64,000 nucleotides of DNA from Halobacterium rubrum (GTDB taxonomy: Archaea > Halobacteriota > Halobacteria > Halobacteriales > Halobacteriaceae), in NCBI RefSeq assembly GCF_021729015.1, contig NZ_JAJQQZ010000003.1, positions 62,001-126,000 on the forward strand. The letters run 5' to 3'. Below the pieces are notes generated by a model. The model ran no database searches. It had not been told where the DNA came from and saw only the letters and a program-made list of their open reading frames with translations. Position 1 is the stretch's first letter. Each line of letters starts with the position of its first letter. The position numbers and the translations under genes are program-made. This document shows, piece by piece, positions 41,715-49,401 of the stretch.

Positions 41715-43139
41715 CTAGTGGGAGTGGCTGCCTCGAGTGAACTGGCCGGAGAACGCGCGCTGGACGACCTCCGGCAGCGCGGGATGGATGTGGATGGACT
41801 CCCGGATGTCCTGTACCGTCCCGGACCCGACGGTCATCGCGGTGACGACCTCCTGAATCAGGGTGGACGCGTCGGGGCCGACGATGTGGCAGCCGAGAAT
41901 CTCGCCGTCGAGGTCGATGATTGCTTTGACGAAGCCGTCGGCGTGCATCGCGTCGCCGCGAGCGGTGTCTGCGAACGCGTAGGTGTTCGTCGCGTACTCC
42001 CTGTCTGCCTGTTGGAGGGCCGACTCGGTTGCGCCCACGCCGGCCACCTCGGGCGACGCGAACACCGCGTACGGCATCGCCGAGTAGTCCACCGGCGTCA
42101 GCTCGTCGCCGAAGACGTTCCGGGCGACCGCCCGCGCCTCGTGGTTGGCGTTGTGTTTGAGGAGGTACTCGCCGACGATGTCGCCGAGCGCCCAGACGCC
42201 GTCGGCGTCGGTCCGCAGGTACTCGTCCGTCTCCACGAACCCCTGGTCGTCCGTCTCGATGCTCGTGTTCTCGAGGGCGAGGGTGTCCGTGTTCGGGCGC
42301 CGGCCGGCCGCGACGAGCAGCTCGTCGCCCGTCACGCGAACCGGCTCTGCGTCCGCCACAATCCCGCCGTCCTCGCCGTACTCGTACTCGCGAGCCTCGA
42401 CAGTAATCGCTCCCTCGGACTCCGAGACGCTGGTCACCTCGTGGCCGGTGTGGACCTCGAAGCGGTCGGCGTAGCGCTCGGTGAACGCTTCGGCGACCTC
42501 CTCGTCGGCGTCCGGGAGGAGAGCCGGGCGCCGCCCGACGATGGTCACGTCGGTGCCGAACGTCCCGAAGAAGTGCCCGAGCTCCGCCGCGATGTAGCCG
42601 CCGCCGACGACGACGAGGCTGTCTGGCCGCTCGGTCAGCGTGAGCGCGTCGGTGCTCGTGAGGTAGTCGACGTCCTCGATGCCGTCGATGGGCGGAATCG
42701 CGGGCCGCGTCCCCGCCGCGACGAGAATCACGTCCGCACGCAGTCGGGCGCCGTCGTCGTCGCCGCCGTGGACCTCGACGGTGTGGTCGTCGACGAACCG
42801 CGCCTCGCCGTCGAACAACTCGTGGCGCTCCGAGGACTCCAGCCCGCGCCGAATCGACTCGGCGTCCCCGTGGACGTCCTCGGTGACCTCCTCGACGATG
42901 TCCGCGAACGCCACGTCGTCGACGGACGCCTCGATGCCGAACTCGCCGGCGCGCTCGATGGTCTCCAGCACGTCGGCGTGGTACAGCAACTGCTTCGACG
43001 GAATACACCCCCGGTTCAGGCACGTCCCGCCGACCCGCCCCTTCTCCACGATGGCGACCGACTGTCCCTGATTCGCCGCGACGTTCGCCACGTCCAGCCC
43101 CGACCCAGTGCCGATAACGAGGAAGTCGAACTCCTGCAT
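41715..43139 (-). CDS. Dihydrolipoamide dehydrogenase-like flavoprotein disulfide reductase
   Basis: 474 residues. The redox disulfide is GGTCLNRGCIPSK with Cys40 and Cys45. FAD is bound by LVIGTGSGLDVANVA and by VWALGDIVGEYLLKHNANHE. NAD is bound by LVVVGGGYIAAELGHFFG. The C-terminal dimer domain has the His-Glu base pair in HIHPALPEVVQ. It is either a true dihydrolipoyl dehydrogenase or a member of the mercuric-reductase or bacillithiol/mycothione-like branch. It is not beside 2-oxoacid dehydrogenase genes, so the second is open. A TATA-like TCTTTGATG lies about 25 bp upstream. Confidence 0.88.
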   Translation of the reverse strand: MQEFDFLVIGTGSGLDVANVAANQGQSVAIVEKGRVGGTCLNRGCIPSKQLLYHADVLETIERAGEFGIEASVDDVAFADIVEEVTEDVHGDAESIRRGLESSERHELFDGEARFVDDHTVEVHGGDDDGARLRADVILVAAGTRPAIPPIDGIEDVDYLTSTDALTLTERPDSLVVVGGGYIAAELGHFFGTFGTDVTIVGRRPALLPDADEEVAEAFTERYADRFEVHTGHEVTSVSESEGAITVEAREYEYGEDGGIVADAEPVRVTGDELLVAAGRRPNTDTLALENTSIETDDQGFVETDEYLRTDADGVWALGDIVGEYLLKHNANHEARAVARNVFGDELTPVDYSAMPYAVFASPEVAGVGATESALQQADREYATNTYAFADTARGDAMHADGFVKAIIDLDGEILGCHIVGPDASTLIQEVVTAMTVGSGTVQDIRESIHIHPALPEVVQRAFSGQFTRGSHSH

Positions 43140-43277
43140 ACCTCCGGGTACGCTCGCTCGCCCCATCAAAGACGGGTGGCTCCGGGGACACGCTGCAGTC
43201 CAGCGTCGCTCGGCGCGCTGGCGGCGGCCGCGGGGAGAGCGAAACTGATTCACCGCTCTGCGACACAGCTTCCGACG

Positions 43278-43694
43278 ATGAACGAGGCTCTGCGCCGGCT
43301 CAAGCGGCCGCTGCTGTACCTGATGGCGCCGGCGTACGTGGTCGCTGGCGTCCTGCACTTCGTGGTGCCCGAGGTCTACGTCCAGATCGTCCCGCCGCAG
43401 CTCCCCGCTGCGCTCGCGCTCGTCTACCTGTCGGGCGTCGCCGAGATAGCCGTCGGTGTGGGGTTGCTCGTGCCGCGGACGCGACGGTATGCGGCGTGGG
43501 GAACTGTCGCGTTGCTCGTCGCGGTGTTCCCAGCGAACGTCTACATGGCGACCAGTGGCGTGGTCGTCGAGGGAGTGCCGGGCGGGGGCGACCCGTCTGC
43601 GCTCGTCCGCTGGGGGCGGCTGCCCCTGCAGGGCGTGCTGATGCTGCTCGCACTCTGGTACACGCAACCGCCGGCGGACGCGAACCGCGACTGA
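43278..43694 (+). CDS. DoxX-like membrane protein
   Basis: 138 residues from ATG 43278, four membrane helices. The opening LRRLKRPLLYLMAPAYVVAG and HFVVPEVYVQIVPPQLPAAL are typical of DoxX/DoxD-related small membrane proteins. VYLSGVAEIAVGVGLLVP forms helix two. It is divergent from the disulfide-reductase gene (138 bp between starts), which fits a redox role, but this is inference. It is the second of three DoxX-type genes in the window. Confidence 0.8.
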   Translation: MNEALRRLKRPLLYLMAPAYVVAGVLHFVVPEVYVQIVPPQLPAALALVYLSGVAEIAVGVGLLVPRTRRYAAWGTVALLVAVFPANVYMATSGVVVEGVPGGGDPSALVRWGRLPLQGVLMLLALWYTQPPADANRD

Positions 43695-43893
43695 ACTGGT
43701 AAGCCGCAGTTCGACGTGGAATCTCGGCGGCCAGCGGCGCCGCTGGCTGCGGGGCTGTGCGACCTCGGCGGCATCGGTCGTTCCACAGCACGTGTCGTAG
43801 CCAGAGCCCACCCGGACGGACCGGATGCTCGCTCGGAGAACGACCACCGCGTTCAAGACGGCAGCCGCGGAACAGGTCGTATCCGCACCGACG

Positions 43894-45675
43894 ATGGTCT
43901 CCCTCCAGGCGCTCGTGGCGGTCTCGGTGAAGGCGGCTGCAGTCGCGTTGCTCGCGTCGGTCACGCTGACGGCCGTCCGTGCGCGAGCGCGACCGAGCGC
44001 GGCGCCGTTCGCGACGTTCTCCGGGTCGCTGACCGTTTGGGCTGGCGCCACCTATCTGGGGCAGCTTCCGGAGGTGGTGCTCGTCGGACCGACCGGGGCG
44101 CTGCTGGGGCTGGCGTCGCTCGGTGGCGCACTCGCCGTCCCGGCGACGCTGGCGTTCTACGCGCTCAGCTACACCGGTCGGGGCGTCGGGCTGACGTGGC
44201 GGCGGGGCGTGGTGCTCGTGCTCCTCGCTGTCCCCGTCTTCGTCGCCACCGTCGTCGTCGGCGCGCTCGGGCCCGACTCGGGGGTGGTGCCGGAGCTCCT
44301 GCGGGCGCTGCTCGTGTCGGAGGTCTCGCTGCTGGTGGTGTTGTTCGTGTACGCCGTCTACCTCCTCGTGGGGCACGCGCGGAGCCGGACTCGCGTGTCG
44401 ATGCTGCAGGTGGGGATGGTGCTTGCCGCCGCGACGGCGCCCCTGTTCGGCAGTGACTCGGCGTCGGCGGTGACGGTGCTCGACGGCGAAGCGTGGGTAG
44501 TCCTCGCGTCCGGCGTTCTGCTGACCGTCGCAGTCCGGATGTACCCCGTCCTGACCGGGTTCCCGAAGGCGAACCACGTCGCTCGGTCGCGGCTCGTCGA
44601 GGACCTCCAGGAGGCCGTACTCGTGCTGGACTGGGACGACCACGTGCTGGACGTGAACGAGTCGGCGGGCCGGCTGTTCGGGTTCCGGCGGGCGGACGTG
44701 GTCGGTGAGCCGCTCGGCGACCACGTCGCGGGGCTCGCGGGACGGTCTCTGCCCGCCGGCGACGCGGGGACCGTGGGGCTACAGACCACTGCAGGACGCC
44801 GGGAGTTCCGGTACAGCGTCTCGGCCGTCGGCGCCAGCGACGCCGGTGACAGCCGTGAGGCGGCCCGCCGGAGGGGGCCGAGTGCCGCAATCGACTCCGC
44901 CCGTGACCCGGTCTCCAGAGTGCTGCTCCTCCGGGACGTGACCGACCGAGAGACCCGTGGACAGCGGCTCACCGTCCTGAACCGGGTGCTGCGGCACAAC
45001 CTCCGGAACGGCCTCGACGTCGTCCTCGCGCACGCCGACCACGTCGAAGACGCCGACACCCGGGCGAGCATCCGGTCGACGACCAGCGACCTGCTCGCCG
45101 TCGCGGACAAGGCGCGTGCCGCCGAGGAGTGCATGGCGGCGACGACCGACCCGCCCGAGTCCGTCGACCTCGCGGCGGTCGCGGCCTCGGTCGCCGAGCA
45201 GCACCGCGAGCGCGCCGGCGACCTCACCGTCGACGCCCCCGACAGCCTCGTCGTCGAGTCCCACCGGCCCGTGCTGGAGCGCGTGGTGTCGGAGCTGGTG
45301 GACAACGCAGTCACGCACACCGACGACCCCGACCCGACCGTCGAAATCACCGCTCGCACTGTCGACGGGCCACAGACGAGGGGTCGTGGCATCGGTGGCG
45401 GTGGGGGCCGCAGCACCGGTGAGGGGGCTACCGGCCAGAGCGGTGAGACGGTCGAAATCGCCGTCTCGGACGACGGCCCGGGCATCCCCCAGCACGAGCG
45501 GGACGTCATCGACGCCGGCACGGAAGCCCAGCTCCAGCACGGCAGCGGAATCGGCCTCTGGTTCGTCGACTGGGCGGTCACCCAGCTCGGCGGCGACCTG
45601 TCGTTCGGCGAGTCGACGACGGGCGGGAGCCGCGTGTCGGTTCGGCTCTATCGTGCCGTCGACCACGACGAGTGA
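43894..45675 (+). CDS. Histidine kinase with N-terminal 7TM and PAS-like domain
   Basis: 593 residues from ATG 43894 (MVSLQALVAVSVKAAAVALL); an in-frame ATG at 43825 gives 616. Seven membrane helices cover about 1-210, the usual haloarchaeal 7TM sensor. A PAS-like module follows (LVEDLQEAVLVLDWDDHVLD, then NESAGRLFGFRRADVVGE). The kinase core has the phosphoacceptor in VLRHNLRNGLDVVLAHA, N box SELVDNAVTHTDD and G box SDDGPGIPQHE. A Gly/Arg-rich insert (GRGIGGGGGRSTGEG) splits the ATPase domain. The ligand sensed is unknown, and no receiver gene is adjacent. Confidence 0.87.
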   Translation: MVSLQALVAVSVKAAAVALLASVTLTAVRARARPSAAPFATFSGSLTVWAGATYLGQLPEVVLVGPTGALLGLASLGGALAVPATLAFYALSYTGRGVGLTWRRGVVLVLLAVPVFVATVVVGALGPDSGVVPELLRALLVSEVSLLVVLFVYAVYLLVGHARSRTRVSMLQVGMVLAAATAPLFGSDSASAVTVLDGEAWVVLASGVLLTVAVRMYPVLTGFPKANHVARSRLVEDLQEAVLVLDWDDHVLDVNESAGRLFGFRRADVVGEPLGDHVAGLAGRSLPAGDAGTVGLQTTAGRREFRYSVSAVGASDAGDSREAARRRGPSAAIDSARDPVSRVLLLRDVTDRETRGQRLTVLNRVLRHNLRNGLDVVLAHADHVEDADTRASIRSTTSDLLAVADKARAAEECMAATTDPPESVDLAAVAASVAEQHRERAGDLTVDAPDSLVVESHRPVLERVVSELVDNAVTHTDDPDPTVEITARTVDGPQTRGRGIGGGGGRSTGEGATGQSGETVEIAVSDDGPGIPQHERDVIDAGTEAQLQHGSGIGLWFVDWAVTQLGGDLSFGESTTGGSRVSVRLYRAVDHDE

Positions 45676-45712
45676 CCGGCGGGGCGCTCGCGACAGACCC
45701 CGCAGTCGGTGG

Positions 45713-47347
45713 TCACGCGAACCGGTCGGTAAACCGCCTGATTCCGTCGTTGGTGCCGGCGACGACCAGTTCGTCGCCGACCCTGATACGGACCTCCGGC
45801 CCGACCTCGGTGAGCGTGTCGCCGTCGCGCTCGACTGCGACGATCGTACATCCGGTCTGGGTGCGGACGAGCGCGTCGCCGACGCGCTGGCCGACCAGCC
45901 CCGGTGCGGGAGTGCGCACCACCTCGATCTGGCTGTCGAGCGCCAGCACGTCCTCGTCCGCGAGGATTGTCGAGGCGATCATGCGGCCGCTGACCGTCGC
46001 CAGCGAGAGCACGTAGTCGGCGCCCGCGCGGTACATCTTCTGGATGCTCCCGGGTTCTTCGACGCGAGCGATGACCTCCGTCTCCGGGCTGACGTCCCGC
46101 ACGACGAGCGTCGCGAACTCCGTGGTGGTGTCGTCTGGGAGCGCGAGGATGACCGAGCGTGCGTCCTCGATGCCTGCCTCGTGTAGCGTCTCCGGCTCCA
46201 CGGCGTCTCCGACCACGTCGACGCCGTCGACGTCGCGCTGGTCGACGACGGTGTGCTGGATGCCGGCGTCTGCGAGCTCCCTGGCGATCGCCCGTCCGAC
46301 CTGCCCGTACCCCACGACGATTGTCTCGCCGCGCTCGAACCGCCGGAACTCCGACTGCGTGAGCTCGACGAGCTGCTCGAGCTGGTCCTCGCGCCCCGTC
46401 ACGAGCAACACCGTCCCGGTCGTGAGCCGCGTCTCGGGGTCCGGCGGCGTCTCGAACTCGCCACCGAACCACGCCCCGACGACGTTCACGCCGGAGCGCT
46501 CCCGGATTTCGCTGTCCGCGAGCGTCGAGCCGAGCAGTTCGCTGCCGCGGTGAATCGGGAGCTCGGCCATCTCGAAGCCGTCACCGATCTCGACGGCGTC
46601 GGCCGCGTCCGTAGACACCGACATCGTCACCTTCGACGCGAGACTCCGGCCGAGCAGCGGCCGCGGCGACAGCACGTCGTCGGCGCCCGCGAGCCGGTGG
46701 TATGCCGCTCGGTCGGGGTCCTCGACGACGCTGACGACGGGGACGTCCTCTGCGACCTCCTGTGCGGCGAGGACGATGCTGGCGTCGACGCGGTCGGAGA
46801 CGTCGGCGACGAGCGCGCGGGCCGACCCCAGATTGGCGGCCTCCAGGCCCTCGACAGACTCGGGGTCGGCGTGCACTACGTCGAAGTCGTCCTCGTAGAG
46901 CTCGGTGGCCTGCTCGCGGTCGGGCTCGACGACGACGTAGTCCGCGTCCCGCGATTCGAGGTCGTCGACCAGGGCCTCCGCTCGCGACGTGTACGTGCAG
47001 ATGACGACGTGACTCTCGAGGTCACCGTCGACGGTTCGGGGGACGGTCGTCGAGAACGCTTCCTCCATCAGCGGGAACACCAGCACGGGCAGCGCGAGAA
47101 AGATGAGCGCCACCCCGGTGAGGTCCATGATGGCGACGAAGGCGTTCATCTGGGGGGTCTCCCAGGGCGCGTCGGACCCGTAGCCGGTCGTCGTGAACGT
47201 CTCCACGACGACCCGCAGCGAGTGCAGGAACGTCTTCGGTTCGCCCTCGAACACCCGCATTCCGTGGTGGTAGGCGACGGCGAACGCCAGCATCAGGGCA
47301 CCGAGTGCCAGCGAGTAGTAGGCGGTGCGGCGCTGCCACTTGTCCAT
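45713..47347 (-). CDS. Potassium channel with two TrkA/RCK domain pairs
   Basis: 544 residues. Two membrane helices flank a pore loop whose selectivity filter is TTGYG (53-57), within FTTTGYGSDAPW. The cytoplasmic part has a first TrkA-N fold (HVVICTYTSRAEALVDDLES) and a second (IVVGYGQVGRAIARELADAG, with GxGxxG), each followed by TrkA-C modules such as VVRTPAPGLVGQRVGDALV. It is a K+ channel gated by nucleotide or cation binding to the RCK ring, like MthK but with the RCK duplicated in one chain. K+ accumulation is central to this lifestyle. Confidence 0.9.
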   Translation of the reverse strand: MDKWQRRTAYYSLALGALMLAFAVAYHHGMRVFEGEPKTFLHSLRVVVETFTTTGYGSDAPWETPQMNAFVAIMDLTGVALIFLALPVLVFPLMEEAFSTTVPRTVDGDLESHVVICTYTSRAEALVDDLESRDADYVVVEPDREQATELYEDDFDVVHADPESVEGLEAANLGSARALVADVSDRVDASIVLAAQEVAEDVPVVSVVEDPDRAAYHRLAGADDVLSPRPLLGRSLASKVTMSVSTDAADAVEIGDGFEMAELPIHRGSELLGSTLADSEIRERSGVNVVGAWFGGEFETPPDPETRLTTGTVLLVTGREDQLEQLVELTQSEFRRFERGETIVVGYGQVGRAIARELADAGIQHTVVDQRDVDGVDVVGDAVEPETLHEAGIEDARSVILALPDDTTTEFATLVVRDVSPETEVIARVEEPGSIQKMYRAGADYVLSLATVSGRMIASTILADEDVLALDSQIEVVRTPAPGLVGQRVGDALVRTQTGCTIVAVERDGDTLTEVGPEVRIRVGDELVVAGTNDGIRRFTDRFA

Positions 47348-47467
47348 GGGTTTCCTCTCGCACGCAGCACATTAAACGGCCCCGGGAGCGTTCGGCGACC
47401 AACTGTCCCGGAAGCGTCCGATGACCGACCCGCGGCGTTTTTCCGCGAGCGCGGCGGCTATCTGTGT

Positions 47468-47800
47468 ATGGCTACGCTCGGCGCGAAACTCGTGGGGATG
47501 GACGCGGTGCCCGCGACGCTGCACTACGAGGACGGCGGACTTGACGGCCCACTGGAACTCCGGCACGTACAGGTCGAGGAGGGATCGGACGGCGGCACAG
47601 ACACCGTGCAGGCGGTGGTACACGTGCAGGCCGGCGGCACGCAGTCGCTGGCTCGCATCGTCGGGTCCGTCGAGGCCGAGGAGCTCGAACTCCAGATTCC
47701 GACCGAGCCCCGGGAGTTCGACTCCGTGGAGGCGTTCCTGGCGGCCGACGACATCTTCGAGACGGCCAGGACCGTCGTCGACGTGACGACCGACCTGTAG
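47468..47800 (+). CDS. Conserved hypothetical protein
   Basis: 110 residues from ATG 47468, with a T-rich TATA-like element (GCGTTTTTCC) about 30 bp upstream. It is beta-rich at first (ATLGAKLVGMDAVPATLHYE, then LRHVQVEEGSDGG) and helical near the end (FDSVEAFLAADDIFETARTV). There are no cysteines, no membrane segments and no recognised catalytic motif. Strong third-position GC and acidic composition support a real gene. It precedes the phosphoesterase gene by 48 bp and may share its transcript. Confidence 0.68.
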   Translation: MATLGAKLVGMDAVPATLHYEDGGLDGPLELRHVQVEEGSDGGTDTVQAVVHVQAGGTQSLARIVGSVEAEELELQIPTEPREFDSVEAFLAADDIFETARTVVDVTTDL

Positions 47801-47848
47801 GTCACCCGCCAACAGCCCCTTAGGACGGGGGCGCGTCACACGCACTCG

Positions 47849-49285
47849 ATGCCGGACGACGAGCGACCCGGGGACGGGTCGACGGCTGTCGAAGGCGACG
47901 GCGAGGCCGACGACGCGACTGCGCCCGACGGCGCCGACGACCGCGTCTACTACGTCGTCAGCGACCTCCACGTCGGCGGTGACGAGCAACTCGGCGAGGT
48001 GGAGTTCCTCGACGAACTCCTGGGGTTCCTCGCGGACCTCGAGACGACCGACGAGAACGCCGAACTGGTCGTCAACGGCGACGCCTTCGGGCTCTGGGAG
48101 CTGACCACAGCCGAGGGTGTCGAGAAGTTCGACGTGCTCGTGGAGTCGTACCCCGAACTGTTCGAGCAGCTCCGGGAGACGGGGGCGAACGTCCAGATCA
48201 CGCTGCTGCCCGGGAACCACGACCACGAACTCGCCGCCTACGACGAGTACGTCGAGCGGTTCGCCGAGTACAACGTCGACCTCGTGCCAGAGCAGTCGAT
48301 GCAGCGCCGGGTCGGCGACAGCGTCGTGCACTTCGAGCACGGGAACCAGCAGGACCCGAACAACCGCATCGAGGACTGGGGGAACGAGCACGCGACGCCG
48401 CTGGGGTACTACTACAACACGCTCGTGACGAGTCGCGCCGGGCAGCTGTCGGACCGCGGCCGGTACAACTGGCTGAAGGACGTACAGGCGGTGACGCCCA
48501 CCGAGCGGATGCCGGTGTGGCTGCTGTCGAAGTACTTCTACCGCGAGATGAACCCCGTGCTTCGGTACGCGCTGGTGCCGTTCCTGCTGCTGTTCAACGT
48601 CAGCGCGGTGCTCGCGGTGCTGGCGGGGCTGGACCTCGTCGGCGTCTGGTCGACGCCCGTGGAGTGGGCGACAGCGATGCTCGGCCAGTTCGGCACCGCC
48701 GGCACCGCAGTCTGGTTCCTGCTGGCTATCAACGTCACCGTCACGGGCGTGGTCCTGCTGGTCGGGGTGCCGCTGTACTTCCTGCGGCGGGACGTCCGGA
48801 AGACCATCGACCGCTTCGGCGTCTTCGAGACGGACCTCACCGTCGACCACGAGGCGCCCTACGAGCGCGCCGCCCTCGAGACGTTCGACGAGAACGGCGA
48901 CGTCCGAGTGTTCTGCCACGGCCACACGCACCGACCGTCCGTCCAGTCCGTCGACGGCGGCGTGGTGGTGAACAGCGGCACGTGGCTGAAGCGGCTGCAC
49001 CGCCGCGACGGCGTCATCGGGATTCTGCCGCCGGTGTTCTACCCCTCGTACCAGCTCTGTGCCGTCCGTATCGAGACCACGGGCGGTGACGGGCAAGTCG
49101 GGAACCCGGAGCGCGGCGGCGGCGTCGCCGTCGAGCACGTCCCGGTGAAGAAGCCGAGTCCGAGCCCGGAGGAACTGACGCTCACCGAGCGACTGCTCAC
49201 GCTCGGGCGGAAACCCGACCCGGGGCTCCCGGGTGGCGTCGTCGTCGAGCCCGACGGGTCGGTGCGGACTCGCGGCGGCGATTGA
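47849..49285 (+). CDS. Calcineurin-like metallophosphoesterase with membrane insert
   Basis: 478 residues. Metal-binding motifs in order: SDLHVGG (near 37), NGDAFGLWE (near 74), LLPGNHDHELA (near 122), EHGNQQDPNNR and CHGHTHRPS (near 355). Between the last two the chain has two membrane helices (about 235-262 and 272-310). The catalytic site is therefore assembled from segments on both sides of a membrane hairpin, presumably cytoplasmic. The fold recalls UDP-diacylglucosamine pyrophosphatase (LpxH), but archaea lack lipid A. The substrate may be a phospholipid headgroup or nucleotide-lipid. Confidence 0.85.
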   Translation: MPDDERPGDGSTAVEGDGEADDATAPDGADDRVYYVVSDLHVGGDEQLGEVEFLDELLGFLADLETTDENAELVVNGDAFGLWELTTAEGVEKFDVLVESYPELFEQLRETGANVQITLLPGNHDHELAAYDEYVERFAEYNVDLVPEQSMQRRVGDSVVHFEHGNQQDPNNRIEDWGNEHATPLGYYYNTLVTSRAGQLSDRGRYNWLKDVQAVTPTERMPVWLLSKYFYREMNPVLRYALVPFLLLFNVSAVLAVLAGLDLVGVWSTPVEWATAMLGQFGTAGTAVWFLLAINVTVTGVVLLVGVPLYFLRRDVRKTIDRFGVFETDLTVDHEAPYERAALETFDENGDVRVFCHGHTHRPSVQSVDGGVVVNSGTWLKRLHRRDGVIGILPPVFYPSYQLCAVRIETTGGDGQVGNPERGGGVAVEHVPVKKPSPSPEELTLTERLLTLGRKPDPGLPGGVVVEPDGSVRTRGGD

Positions 49286-49296
49286 CCGAGCGGACA

Positions 49297-49336
49297 CGAA
49301 CCTGTTCGCCACCGACGTGGTTCGGGCGAACATGTT
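49297..49336. promoter_or_regulatory. Paired CGAAC/GTTCG palindromes upstream of norB
   Basis: CGAAC-CT-GTTCG (49297-49308) and CGAAC-AT-GTTAC (49327-49338) have centres exactly 30 bp apart. A third, inverted arrangement GTTCG-GG-CGAAC spans 49320-49331. They lie 70-105 bp before the norB ATG, and the TATA region in between is weak. Haloarchaeal NarO, from memory, recognises CGAAC-N4-GTTCG at denitrification promoters. The arm sequence matches but the spacer differs, so a NarO-type site is plausible. Confidence 0.5.
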
Positions 49337-49401
49337 ACCGTCGAGTGTCGTTCGGCAGGATTCGGCTCTCCATTCATTGCGCTGCAGGCGAACGCTGAAA
49401 C

